DNA from: Morganella psychrotolerans
GTDB lineage: Bacteria > Pseudomonadota > Gammaproteobacteria > Enterobacterales > Enterobacteriaceae
DNA length: 64,000 bases
Direction of reading: 5' to 3'
Assembly: GCF_001676155.1 (NCBI RefSeq)
Contig: NZ_LZEW01000001.1
Span: 558,001-622,000, forward strand
Of the stretch, positions 41,413 through 51,305 are shown in pieces. Numbering within the stretch: position 1 is the first letter of the stretch; every line of letters starts with the position of its first letter. Position numbers and translations under genes: made by a program. Below the pieces are notes generated by a model. The model ran no database searches. It was not told where the DNA came from and was given only the letters and a program-made list of their open reading frames with translations.

Positions 41413-42363
41413 TCAATAAAACAGTGTCACCACAACAGTGTCAGTATAATTTCCTGATACCGGCCAGTCCTGTGGCGGTATAGCACCATGTACAGTTACA
41501 CTCTGACTGTTTCCATTATCAGATACCATACTTACTGTATTGGTATGAATACTGTCACCCCACGGCGCTGAATTTGCCGCATCCTGATAAAGCTGATAGC
41601 TGACACAATTTCCCTGGTTACAAAGCTGCCGGCTGTTATCTTTATAATGCAGGCCGGGACCCAGTCCCAGATAAAACGATGTATTGACAGGGCATCTGGC
41701 TGTAATTTTGGCTGTTGTTTTTGAGGCCAGTTTTTTCCCGCTGACGGGTGACAATGTGCCGAAATTCATATCACTGACACTGTCTATCTGACATCCCTGT
41801 CTTATTTCTGTACTGGCGGATGACTGAACTGTCCGTAAATTTGTTTCCGGCATTGCACTACAGGTGGGTAATTGCGCCTGTTTTTCTGCCGCCATAAACT
41901 TAATTACAGTAGAGAATCCATAATTGTAATAAGACGATGCCACCAGTGATGTCTGGTTCGGCATTATTTTTGCAGACAGATTAAAATAGGCTTCTTTAGT
42001 GGATGCGGTAGGAAGGACATAATCAATTTGCGCGTATTGTTGTGTCGAACGGCTTAAAGGAACACTCTGATCATTAAGCGGATAAAGATTAAAATAGAGC
42101 TCATTTGCCGGATAGCTGTTTGTCCGCATAGATAACGGAGCCTCATCTTGTAAACGCAGGCAGGCACGGATATACCGTGTCGAGTTTTCATAGTTATTAC
42201 AGGTGAAAATAACCCTTCCGGTTGTTGAATTAGCCTGACCCTGAGTGCTGGTACCGAAATTAAATGCGGTGCCACTTCCGTTCCAGCAATTGCTGCTTGC
42301 AAATGCAGTCGGAGACAGGAAGAATATACCAATGAAAATCAAATAGTTATTATTTACAAGCAT
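41413..42363 (-). CDS. Fimbrial tip adhesin, spore-coat-U type (CsuE-like)
   Basis: 316 residues with a signal peptide (IFIGIFFLSPTAFAS). There are two spore coat U-like domains: about 25-170, and 185-316 containing IDSVSDMNFGTLSPVSGKK and the C-terminal donor-like strand TVVVTLFY. The two-domain plan is that of the tip subunit CsuE in archaic fimbriae. It overlaps the usher end by ten bases. Confidence 0.82.
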   Translation of the reverse strand: MLVNNNYLIFIGIFFLSPTAFASSNCWNGSGTAFNFGTSTQGQANSTTGRVIFTCNNYENSTRYIRACLRLQDEAPLSMRTNSYPANELYFNLYPLNDQSVPLSRSTQQYAQIDYVLPTASTKEAYFNLSAKIMPNQTSLVASSYYNYGFSTVIKFMAAEKQAQLPTCSAMPETNLRTVQSSASTEIRQGCQIDSVSDMNFGTLSPVSGKKLASKTTAKITARCPVNTSFYLGLGPGLHYKDNSRQLCNQGNCVSYQLYQDAANSAPWGDSIHTNTVSMVSDNGNSQSVTVHGAIPPQDWPVSGNYTDTVVVTLFY

Positions 42364-44670
42364 ATTGCATTTTCCTCAGTAAAGGCTGCGGTGCTTTGTT
42401 TTATGTCCGGTATCTGAATATGACATTGACCTTCCGGCCAGGTCACATTAATTGTTTCTCCGGGAGCCCATGATTCCAGGTAAATCCGGCTGTCATACCC
42501 GACAATTGTTTTTTGTGTGTTATTTTCTGTTGTCACTGTTGCTGCAAAGGGCATAGGTTGCCCGCCTTTTTGTGTCAATTTCAGCAACAAGGCCCGTGTT
42601 TGGTATACATTAAAGGTTACTCTGGTTCCGCTGCCATCTCTTAATATCACGTTTTTTTTCAGTGTCTCTGATACGATAATCGGCAGGAAGTGACAAAGCA
42701 TTAATTCTTATTTTTTGTGGTTCATATCCATACAGGTCATTAAGTAGTAAAAATCCGTTTTCATCTGTTTTACCCACCTCAACATTTTGCAGATAGACCG
42801 GGATCTCCGGTATTCCGGATGTGTCAGCAATTGCGAATGCATTTCCCAGCGTCCGCATAAAATAAAATTGACCATCCAGAAGACCTATCGCTCCATTACT
42901 GCCGGCAAACCAGCTGTCCTGACTGTTATTACGGTTATAACCAAGCTGCCATTCGTTTATTTCATTACGGCGGCTGATATCGGCATGAAGACTATTATTA
43001 TGACCTGTCAGGGATGATAATCCCCATCCCCAACCTGTTTTGTCCGGTACCAGACTTTTCTGGTATTGAATTTGTTGGTTAACGCGCTGATCTTCATAGC
43101 TGGTCTGAAGCGATACATAATGCTCAGAAGATAAGGGAATATTAAGCATAAGATATAAGGCATGATCATTCTGATTTGTCAGTTCTTTGGTTGCATTGAC
43201 TGATAATGTAAATGAATTATCCCATGTCCGAGTCCAGGAGATATTCGCATACTGCACTTTTGCAGACGGATATTGTCTGGTTACCCATCCGCTGCCAAGT
43301 GTTCCTATATTGTCAAATGCCTGACTGATAAATACACTGTCAGATGTTTTCGGCAGCGTATTACCTGCCATTACCGACATATCCGCATAATTACCGCTGA
43401 ATTGCTGATGATCAGCCGATATATTGAACTGAGGATTATTCCATTGCCATCCGGTACCCCATTGTGACCCGTTATTATTCCGGTAACGGCTCAGTGCCGC
43501 ATCAGTCCGGAATACGCCAAGATAAGGTGAGATAAGCCAGTGATAGCCAGCTCCTGTATTCTGAAGTGCACTGTTTATTTCACTGTGTGCAGCCAGTGTA
43601 ATTTTATTACTTAATCCGTAGCGTCCGTCACCGACAACCATTAACCGGGGGTCGTAGCTGAAAGAGCGGTCACTGTAACCATCACGCAGCCAGCCGGTGC
43701 TTATATCCCATGTATACAGCCCGGGGGATAATAATTGATTAGTGTTATAAAGCGATAAATCAATTTTCTGCTGCTGTCCGTTAATATCGGTAATGACAAG
43801 CTGCGCATTACCGGCACCGGAGAAATAGGGTGCGGTATTTAATGTGAATTGTCCCGGCTCAACCCGTTGTGTGCTGTTTTTCATGCCCTCGATATATAAA
43901 TCAACCGTCGAGGGCAATACGGCGGTACTGCTGTAAATAGGTTGTGATGCAGTATTAAAATTAGGTTGAACGGTGTAGTTATGTGAAAACCGGATACCAC
44001 CGAACCGGACTCTGTTGGTCCCTGATTGTCCGCCGGTAATGCTGTCTCCGAGTGTCAGTACATTTAAAGAATCAACATTACTGTATGTCCAGGATGTCAT
44101 CAGCCGGGTAAAGGTATTATCTGTTATGTCATTTGTGCGGGAAATCCGGGTATTAAATGATGATGAAAAATTTCCCTGACCATAACCAAATGCCCGCAGT
44201 TCAGTATATGCACTGGCACTGTCTGTGTATTTATCCTGACTGGCAAACAGGTCATAGTTAATGACCCCGCCTTTAATTGCCGGGGCTATCTGGTCTTCTT
44301 TCAGTAAAAAGCCCTGTTCCGGGGAGGATTTATTCTGATGCCCGGCAAGCCGGCTGCTTTCGGCTGTAATAGCGAGGGATTGTGTCAGAGGATCATAATT
44401 AAATGTAAATCCGGGCTGTGGCGTTAGTTTTATCCAGCCATCCTGTTTGGGTAATGTTTCTGTGTTTAAGTTCAGAGACTGGCTTTCTTCCTCTGACAGC
44501 CAAAAAGTATCACCTTCTTTTCTTACCGGGATAAGATCCGGTATTGCCCGTTTATTAACTGAAACATCAAGATAAAGCAGTTCTGTTGCAGGTGCCGCAA
44601 ATCCACCTGTGGTATACAAGGCGGTACTAATCAGAATGAATAACGAAATTCTGAGGTTCTGAATGTTCAT
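42354..44670 (-). CDS. Archaic fimbrial usher (CsuD-like), frameshifted in this sequence
   Basis: The first 686 codons contain the N-terminal domain (LLYLDVSVNKRAIPDLIPV) and the barrel. The frame then breaks at T8 42652-42659. With one base fewer it continues (RIRDTEKNVILRDGSGTRVTFNV) through the C-terminal domains to a total of 771 residues. Signal peptide FILISTALYTTGGFAAP. Ushers form the outer-membrane pore for subunit polymerisation. It overlaps the chaperone gene by 44 bases. Confidence 0.88.
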
Positions 44671-45353
44671 TAATAGTCACTTTCAGTGTCTGTCCTGATG
44701 ACAGGTTGCCCGGTATAGGCCATTGCATCTGACTGTTTGCCAGCACATATCCCAGCAATCCTTTATTAATAATTTGTTCTTTTCCGTTACTGACAATCGC
44801 AATATCACTTAATTTGATGTGTTGGGCATTATTATTGCTAACCTGAAGTGTTGCCGGTTGTGTGCGGCTATTAATGCGAACATCAATTTTATGATTATCA
44901 AGAGGTTCTTCTGGTGTATTAATAAAAACAGGCAATGAATAACGAAGTAAAAAATTGACCGCACCATCACTTTTCGGAGCATCATTTCCCGGTAACTCAT
45001 CAATTACAAGGCGGTATGATTGTTCTGTCCCTGATGTTTTAAGTCCCGGAATAATGATACGGATTAACTGTTGTTGTCCTGGCGGAATATCAGTAATCGG
45101 CGGGCTGACAATAATATTTTTTTGTTTCTGACAGTTTATTTTTATCGTTTTGTTGTTCCCAGAGGAATATCCGGATTTGGGCATTAATAGCGGTACTTCC
45201 GGCGTTAGAAACATAGACGGCTTTCACTTTTTCATCTGGTGAAAAATCGATATTGACCGGATAAACCTGCAATGTTGCCGCATCAGCAGATAAAGAGATC
45301 AATAAAGCTGAGGTAAGAAAAATCCCTAATCTTTTATATATTGATTTAAACAT
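44627..45353 (-). CDS. Periplasmic fimbrial chaperone (CsuC-like), frameshifted in this sequence
   Basis: The signal peptide (SALLISLSADA) and first strand (ATLQVYPVNIDFSPDEK) are in one frame. After T7 at 45117-45123 the rest (IIVSPPITDIPPGQQQLIRI) is in another. With one base fewer the protein is 241 residues: SETKNIIVSPP. Two immunoglobulin-like domains are expected. It caps and folds subunits before transfer to the usher. Confidence 0.87.
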
Positions 45354-45413
45354 AAAATAAGCCGGTATAAGACGGAAAAGGAGTCATAAAGACTCCTTGC
45401 GTTTTGTGTGTGA

Positions 45414-45884
45414 TCAATAATCTACTAAAATAGAAACCGTATCTTTATAAACACCAGCCGGAGCCTGTTTCAGTGTATTTGCTGCAATTTTACCGTAGAT
45501 TTTTAATTGCTGGGCAGAACCGGTACCGGTTTCTGCTGTTCCGGTTGTCATCGGAATTTTACCTGCCTGGTCGGTATATAAAGCATAAGAGACTTTATTA
45601 CCACTGTTATCTTCCAGCATATATTCATCTGCGGCATCGGCCGTTAATTTATAGTTAGTTCCCTGGGTACATGTCACGGAGGCTGTAGCATCCGTGGTTT
45701 GCTCACCAGCATTACTGAACTGGTTACCGAAATTCATATCACTGACAGAAACCGTACAGGCTTTAAGTACAGTCAGATAAACATTCATGTTCGCACTAAC
45801 TTTTTCTGATGTAATCGTACTGGCAAAAGTAGTCGCAGAGGTAGATAACATCACTGCTAAACCTAAATATTTAATCTTTTTCAA
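45414..45884 (-). CDS. Major fimbrial subunit, spore-coat-U domain (CsuA/B-like)
   Basis: 156 residues with a signal peptide (AVMLSTSATTFAS) and one spore coat U domain: KACTVSVSDMNFGNQF, SVTCTQGTNYKLTADA, and the terminal strand KDTVSILVDY. It is the first gene of the leftward operon and should be the most abundant product. Two cysteines form the conserved disulfide. Confidence 0.88.
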   Translation of the reverse strand: MKKIKYLGLAVMLSTSATTFASTITSEKVSANMNVYLTVLKACTVSVSDMNFGNQFSNAGEQTTDATASVTCTQGTNYKLTADAADEYMLEDNSGNKVSYALYTDQAGKIPMTTGTAETGTGSAQQLKIYGKIAANTLKQAPAGVYKDTVSILVDY

Positions 45885-46821
45885 CGCGGGTTTACCTTAG
45901 TGGGGAGTGCTGTGTTTATTTATATAATTATCATTTTCATACAGTTATAATTTTAAGTAATTTAAAATTAACATTTGCATCAGATGATTTTTTTGTTTTT
46001 AGTAAATAGGGGGTTTACAGATACTTCCTATTTTTTATATTTTAAAATAATTGTATAGAAGATCAATAGATGTGGGGTTTAATTTTAGTATATAAGTAAT
46101 ATACGAAGTATTGCTCTGACTATTGGTGAAAAAATAGCTTAAATCTGTAGAAAACTCGAGTATCTTTTTTTTGTTCATTATTAGCTGCTGAAACATTAAA
46201 ATAGCTGCTATCTGCTACGTATTAGTCGATTAGGTAATAATAACTATTTTCATGTTGAAAATAAGTGAAATAACGTTAATAACAACAGACCATGCCTGAT
46301 ATTAGCTAATTCCGCCTGAGTCATAATGTTAAGAAAAAGTAATGTTCCTGCTACAGCAGAGTGATACTTTATACCATCAGAACACCAGTAAGAGTTTGCT
46401 GGGTATTACATTAAAAAATACAGACTATGATCCAATCCGTTAATCAGGTCGCATGATTAATCTCCGGGGTGAGCACAGGGGATAACAAAACCTTATTTCG
46501 GTATTGTCTGAAAATAGTCTGAATCTGTCGCAGATAAAAATATCACCTATTATAATGCACTTTATCTGATATCATCTGACAGTGAATGTCATATAAAATA
46601 GTGTGTTATGAATATAATGTGAGTATTACTCCGACCGTTTTTTTTATTTTCACGAAGAATATTTATATCCGATATAATAAGTAAATATTACTAATGATGA
46701 AAATATCAGAGCGAATAAGCAGTTATTCATCATTATTTCCGGACAGTAAGCGACGGGAACAACGCCACCGGTGAAGCACTATAATCATAATTCAGTTTAT
46801 TGCAGATAGGGACGATACGTT
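45885..46821. other. AT-rich gap upstream of the fimbrial operon
   Basis: About 930 bases, very AT-rich, no convincing gene on either strand. It must contain the fimbrial promoter (leftward) and that of the 46822 gene (rightward). Such AT-rich DNA is a typical target of H-NS silencing; this is inference. Confidence 0.5.
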
Positions 46822-47112
46822 ATGACTGATAACCACGATATGCCGGATTATTCAGAATTGAATTATGAGGCCATCTCGCAGTGCAATATAATTAAAGATA
46901 AGTTATTGGCAGCGTTGGAAAAAAGAAATAAAGAAATGCAGCGTTTGCGTATAAAAGCGCAGGAGATCCAGCGTGATTATCCCGGGGATCTGAAAAAACT
47001 TCAGGCACACATGCGTGAAATGAAAGACTCCAATAATGAAGTGATGTCTCTGGTCAGAGAATACAATGTATGGGCTGAAAAAGCGGGCCAGGAAAAACTG
47101 GTATTAGAATGA
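46822..47112 (+). CDS. Coiled-coil protein of unknown function (96 aa)
   Basis: MTDNHDMPDYSELNYEAISQ, then a helix-rich stretch from about 25 to 90 with heptad-like spacing. No signal peptide. It is the first of three same-strand genes. Not recognised. Confidence 0.65.
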   Translation: MTDNHDMPDYSELNYEAISQCNIIKDKLLAALEKRNKEMQRLRIKAQEIQRDYPGDLKKLQAHMREMKDSNNEVMSLVREYNVWAEKAGQEKLVLE

Positions 47113-47122
47113 ATCCGGCGAT

Positions 47123-47731
47123 ATGTTAATAAAGAAAAATAGATCCTGTTATTTTTCTGCCACTATCTTATTTTTTATTGTTCTGCTTTTCTCTGTTTTT
47201 ATTAAACAGACAGCAGAAGGTAAAACCTCGGACAGCAGCAGAATTAACTTTTTATCAGCAGAATCAGCTGATGAATTGTACCGGATACTCCGTTCACGGA
47301 CGGCACCTGACAGGGCGGCTATATTAAATCGTCTGCCGGATGAAGTGGTGATGCAATACGCGGATAACCGCCTTGCTCTGTTTAATCAAACGCTGGCAGA
47401 TGATCCGTCCGGCAAGCGTTGTTTCCGTGGTATCTATCCTGAAAACCCTGCAATATACATCTCCGCAGTACAGATAAAGCCGTTTATGGCACAGAAACCG
47501 GTGGCGGGATTATCTGCGGCGGAGACTGATGCATTATATATCGGTCTTTTTCTCAGGCTCCGTCACACCTATGGTGATCTGATTGACGAAAAAGACGCAG
47601 ATATTCCGGAAAAAGACGCTATATTAACCTGTGAAATAAAATCAGCGTTGTATCAGAGTGTTTTGCAGTTAGAGCCACACGAAGGCGCGGGGTTACTGCG
47701 TTATTTGTGGGTAAGCGAAGGCATGTTTTAA
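47123..47731 (+). CDS. Secreted or membrane-anchored protein of unknown function (202 aa)
   Basis: A basic N-terminus then a hydrophobic helix (SATILFFIVLLFSVFI) acts as signal anchor. The rest is polar with a pair of cysteines (CFRG, TCEI). It is ten bases after its upstream neighbour and 45 before the DUF1287 gene. Not recognised. Confidence 0.6.
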   Translation: MLIKKNRSCYFSATILFFIVLLFSVFIKQTAEGKTSDSSRINFLSAESADELYRILRSRTAPDRAAILNRLPDEVVMQYADNRLALFNQTLADDPSGKRCFRGIYPENPAIYISAVQIKPFMAQKPVAGLSAAETDALYIGLFLRLRHTYGDLIDEKDADIPEKDAILTCEIKSALYQSVLQLEPHEGAGLLRYLWVSEGMF

Positions 47732-47776
47732 CTTTCTGCAGCAACTGACCGGCAGCAACTGAACAGGATTATATTA

Positions 47777-48367
47777 ATGTGCAGACGTGTTACGGGTGTA
47801 TTGTGTGGTGTGCTGCTGTCAGTTATTGTGCCGGTCGCCCATAGCGCGGATAAACTGAGCCGGGCAGCACAGCAGTTGGATAGCCTGGTACTTTATGATT
47901 CAGCGTATGAAAAAATTGCGTATCCCGGTGGTGATGTGTCACCCCGCAGGGGCGTCTGTTCTGATGTGGTGATCCGCAGTTACCGGAAAATCGGTATTGA
48001 TCTGCAACAGGAAGTTCATGAGGACATGAAAGCGAATTTCTCCCGCTACCCGAGCCGGAAATTGTGGGGATTAACCCGGACGGATACCAATATCGATCAC
48101 CGGCGGGTACCGAACCTGGCTGTTTTTTTCAGCCGTAAAGGAGAGAGTAAACCCGTTACACAGCAGGCGACAGACTATGTTCCCGGCGATATTGTGACCT
48201 GGCAATTGAATAACGGACGCCCGCATATCGGCATTGTGATTGATAAAAAATCGCAGCTCAGCGGGCGACCGCTGGTTATGCACAATATTGGCGGCGGGCA
48301 GGTCAGTGAGGATGTGCTGTTTAGCTGGAAAATAACGGGACATTATCGTTACACGAAAGCCGGGTAA
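47777..48367 (+). CDS. DUF1287-family periplasmic protein
   Basis: 196 residues with a signal peptide ending VAHSA. RRGVCSDVVIRSYRKIGIDLQ (Cys61), DYVPGDIVTWQL and RPHIGIVID define DUF1287, a papain/NlpC-like fold with possible amidase activity. Asn/His in NNGRPHIG complete the likely active site. E. coli YijF is in this family. Confidence 0.85.
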   Translation: MCRRVTGVLCGVLLSVIVPVAHSADKLSRAAQQLDSLVLYDSAYEKIAYPGGDVSPRRGVCSDVVIRSYRKIGIDLQQEVHEDMKANFSRYPSRKLWGLTRTDTNIDHRRVPNLAVFFSRKGESKPVTQQATDYVPGDIVTWQLNNGRPHIGIVIDKKSQLSGRPLVMHNIGGGQVSEDVLFSWKITGHYRYTKAG

Positions 48368-48372
48368 GGCAG

Positions 48373-48412
48373 GGAGCCGGCATGATACCGGCTCCGGTAA
48401 ATTATTTTTTTT
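48373..48412 (+). terminator. Terminator between DUF1287 gene and osmB
   Basis: GGAGCCGG-CATGATA-CCGGCTCC, eight perfect pairs, followed after nine bases by a run of eight T. The two genes converge here. Confidence 0.6.
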
Positions 48413-48624
48413 CCTGTCTGACGACCGATAAGTCCGCCGATTGCCGCGCCACCAACAGTACCTAATGCACTGCCATCAGTTAAGATAGCGCCACCAACAG
48501 CACCGACACCGGCACCAATTGCGGTGTGCCGGTCGCGTTTCGACATATTTGAACAGCCGGCAACAGCAAGCAACAGAGCTGCAGATAAAATCACCGTGCT
48601 TACTCTTTTGGTATTCGCATTCAT
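48402..48624 (-). CDS. osmB: OsmB-like lipoprotein with glycine zipper, 3' end frameshifted here
   Basis: Starting at ATG 48624, the product MNANTKRVSTVILSAALLL has a lipobox (AVAGC-S) and the conserved SKRDRHTAIGAGVGAVGG and GGAAIGGLIGRQ zipper. With eight T at 48405-48412 the reading runs on past its normal end. With seven it stops as RQTGKK, 73 residues, like E. coli OsmB (72). Osmotically inducible outer-membrane lipoprotein. Confidence 0.85.
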
Positions 48625-48743
48625 ATTATAAACTCCTGAGAAAATGGCGTATGACAACATAGTTCTGTTTTGCATACACCAGTATCAGAATAATCGGGAA
48701 AACGCGCTAAAATACCGGAATTATCACCGGTACTTTATCTGAT

Positions 48744-49100
48744 TCAGGTTACGGGTGTTTTAAATGATAAGTGACAATATAAAATACTGTACGTTGAGTT
48801 TATCGCGTTATACAAATTTTCTACTTTTGCATTATGCTCCGCAATAGCACTCTCGCCGGATAAATCGGGATCGGTGATAGTCACTGCGGCGAAATGATGC
48901 GTCGGCAGCAGTGCCAGTTGTGTATTATCTTTCAGCAGATACCAGGGCGATGCAGACGGAGAGGGGATTGTTTCATGTTTACGCAGCCGCCAGCCGCCCA
49001 GCATTTGTTTATCTGTCAGTTCTTTTAACAGGGGCAGAAGTTCCTCTTCTGCGTCACACTGAATATGTGCGACAGTAATGTGCTCTGCGTGTGATGTCAT
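48744..49100 (-). CDS. Hypothetical protein (118 aa)
   Basis: MTSHAEHITVAHIQCDAEEE...LSFKTPVT. A mixed alpha/beta small cytoplasmic protein without recognised family. It has its own spacing on both sides and may be a single-gene unit. Confidence 0.65.
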   Translation of the reverse strand: MTSHAEHITVAHIQCDAEEELLPLLKELTDKQMLGGWRLRKHETIPSPSASPWYLLKDNTQLALLPTHHFAAVTITDPDLSGESAIAEHNAKVENLYNAINSTYSILYCHLSFKTPVT

Positions 49101-49277
49101 CCTTATCCTCCGTGAAATCAGCAGATACCTTAATTCATAGTAACCCGTTCCCGGGCAAAAGACAGGGCTGATACGAACAGGTAATTCCGAATTTTGTTAT
49201 TATCAGGCAGAGATCAGAATAATGACCGAATGAATAAGATAAAGTACGTTCATTATGACAAAGGAAGGGTCTGTATT

Positions 49278-49502
49278 ATGGAGAACTACGTATATCTGAC
49301 CGGTTTGGTTATGACTATTTCACTGAGTATTTATATTTTGTTAAGCAGGAAAATACCATCAGGCAGAAAAATGGTATACGGATTTGTACTGTTTACCTTT
49401 ATTCTCGGATTTAGTGATACCTATAGTGAGCGACAGGCGTTCACTGAACAAAATGTATCATCGCCTGACAGCCGTGAAGGTGTCTCTCTGGCTGATAGAT
49501 AA
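49278..49502 (+). CDS. Small membrane protein (74 aa)
   Basis: From ATG 49278, preceded by AAGGAAGGG. Two membrane helices (about 5-24 and 32-50), then a polar tail. An upstream in-frame start at 49194 is less likely. Unknown. Confidence 0.55.
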   Translation: MENYVYLTGLVMTISLSIYILLSRKIPSGRKMVYGFVLFTFILGFSDTYSERQAFTEQNVSSPDSREGVSLADR

Positions 49503-49511
49503 TATATAAGA

Positions 49512-50444
49512 CTACCTTACAGGGTTATCCAATATCACCGGAATATAATAGTGCAGTGCGCGGATCAGGGATTTTGGCTCTGTGCGTGCGTCTTCAGGTC
49601 TTTTGTCTGTTAACAGGTATTTTTCAATATCCGGGTGGTCGGGATGACGGATAATACTCATTTCAGACAGAATATTATTATAAATATCATAGGTAATATC
49701 CTGAAAATCAATATCTGAAAAATCACCGGAGAATATGATTTTCAGATAATGTACAAGGCCCGGTTCATAAACAATATCTTGTGGTGTTGTATTTGTCAGC
49801 CAGTGAGTTTCTGCCATTGTGGTATAACACATCGAAAATGTATCACCGGCTGATTTATTTACACCATGTGTTGCATATACGACATCCGGTAAAACAGGAA
49901 GCCGCTGCAAAAATAATGACCAGTATTGCTGACGTAATACGGGAGTATTCAGATTCCAGGTATCGGATGCTGCCTGATATATATGTGATGTACCGGTTAA
50001 TATCTTTTGCGGTAGCATCGTTATTTCCAGTGATGAGTGCAGTTTATCAATATAACGTTTTGGCAGAACAAAACCACCGGGGTGCCAGCCATGTTTTTTC
50101 CGGTAACCTGATGGCGTAATACCAAAATGCTGTTTAAATGCACGACAAAATGTCTGCTGTGAATCAAACCGGTATTTCAATGACAAGTGCATCAGGTTAA
50201 GCGGCAGCAACCGCAGGGCTATTGCTGCACAGGACAAGCGGCGGCCACGGACGTAATTTGCCAGGGTATAGCCGGTTTGTTGTTTAAATATACGCTGAAA
50301 ATGCCATTTTGAATAACCGGCTTTCTGTGCCACAGCCTCTAATGAAAGATCTGATTCCAGATTACTTTCTATCCAGCCAAGAATGTCATCAACAACGCGC
50401 TCATTAAACATAATTTTTCCGGTAGGTTTTTTTACCTGTGGCAT
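49512..50444 (-). CDS. Rob-like AraC-family regulator
   Basis: 310 residues. The AraC DNA-binding domain occupies about 15-115 (LEAVAQKAGYSKWHFQRIFKQQTGYTL, RFDSQQTFCRAFKQHFGITPSGYRK), close to Rob/MarA/SoxS. The rest is a GyrI-like ligand domain as in Rob. An alternative start is the ATG at codon 12. Rob-type proteins control efflux and stress genes. Confidence 0.82.
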   Translation of the reverse strand: MPQVKKPTGKIMFNERVVDDILGWIESNLESDLSLEAVAQKAGYSKWHFQRIFKQQTGYTLANYVRGRRLSCAAIALRLLPLNLMHLSLKYRFDSQQTFCRAFKQHFGITPSGYRKKHGWHPGGFVLPKRYIDKLHSSLEITMLPQKILTGTSHIYQAASDTWNLNTPVLRQQYWSLFLQRLPVLPDVVYATHGVNKSAGDTFSMCYTTMAETHWLTNTTPQDIVYEPGLVHYLKIIFSGDFSDIDFQDITYDIYNNILSEMSIIRHPDHPDIEKYLLTDKRPEDARTEPKSLIRALHYYIPVILDNPVR

Positions 50445-50649
50445 TATATCTGCCTCAGTACTGAATAACAGTTGATTTACAATAACAGATAAATATCAGT
50501 GATCCGGGTCGGAATATGTTCTGTTTTTGTTCTGTGGCAGATGCTCATGCAGGTACTGTATAAATAATTTATACACAGATAATTGAATAAGCGTGGTTTT
50601 ATTTGTTTACCGATGTAAAATACCGCAGATTTTATTAATGAGGTGAAAA

Positions 50650-50929
50650 ATGAAAAAAAATATTGGCAGTTATTGCACTTTCTTTTGTCCTGGCAGGATG
50701 TGGTGAAGCCACGCTGGATATGAGTACACAGGAAACAGCAAAAGAATCAATTACAACAATGGAAAAAGATCTTTCACCTGAAGATGCGCGTGAACTGAAA
50801 GGGGCGATTACCAAAATTGGTTTTCAGGCTGCCTTTGCATCGGGTGGTGATGAAGCAAAAATGATGGCCGCGATGAAAGAGAAATTGCAGGGAAAAACAG
50901 CAAAAGAAATTATTAAGCTGGCAAAATAA
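50650..50929 (+). CDS. Small lipoprotein (DUF6694-like), frameshifted at its fifth codon
   Basis: After ATG 50650 come eight A. With seven the gene reads MKKILAVIALSFVLAGCGEATLD, a clear lipoprotein signal (LAGC), and ends ...TAKEIIKLAK, 92 residues. With eight the frame stops early. The mature part is a short helical domain like DUF6694 lipoproteins. A good ribosome site (GAGGTG) lies before the ATG. Confidence 0.75.
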
Positions 50930-50935
50930 TATAGT

Positions 50936-50970
50936 CGATCCCTCCGGAACACTCTGTACCGGAGAGATCG
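50936..50970. other. Hairpin between converging genes
   Basis: CGATC, CTCCGG pair with CCGGAG, GATCG over an 11-base loop. No T run on either strand. Confidence 0.45.
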
Positions 50971-50979
50971 TCGCAGTAA

Positions 50980-51180
50980 TCAGTTATTTTTTGCGGCGTC
51001 GCGGTGATATTTCAGACGCTCTTTAAACCAGGCCCGTAACCGTTCAGGGCGCTGCTGCTCAATTTCTTTATCAATTTTAAGCAGTTTCAGTTTATCCCGC
51101 TGTACAAGACTTTTAGCCAGCGATTCGATCTCATCTTCTTCTTCCCGCGTCATCTTTGGCTTTGTTGAATTCTCTGACAT
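50980..51180 (-). CDS. Hypothetical protein (66 aa)
   Basis: SENSTKPKMTREEEDEIESL...HRDAAKNN, highly charged and helical. GGAGGATG abuts the start. Unknown family. Confidence 0.6.
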   Translation of the reverse strand: MSENSTKPKMTREEEDEIESLAKSLVQRDKLKLLKIDKEIEQQRPERLRAWFKERLKYHRDAAKNN

Positions 51181-51305
51181 ACATCCTCCTTTTTTGCCAG
51201 TTTACTTTATTTTTGTATCCGGGATAGTTCGGGTAATTACGTATTATTTATTAAAAACAGCGTGTTACTCATTTTATGACACACTATGTACCGTAAATAT
51301 GTATT

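Noticed and set aside
48349..48401. An 18-residue C-terminal extension on OsmB
   Set aside because: It arises only from the eight-base T run and reads through the terminator hairpin; one base fewer gives the usual stop.
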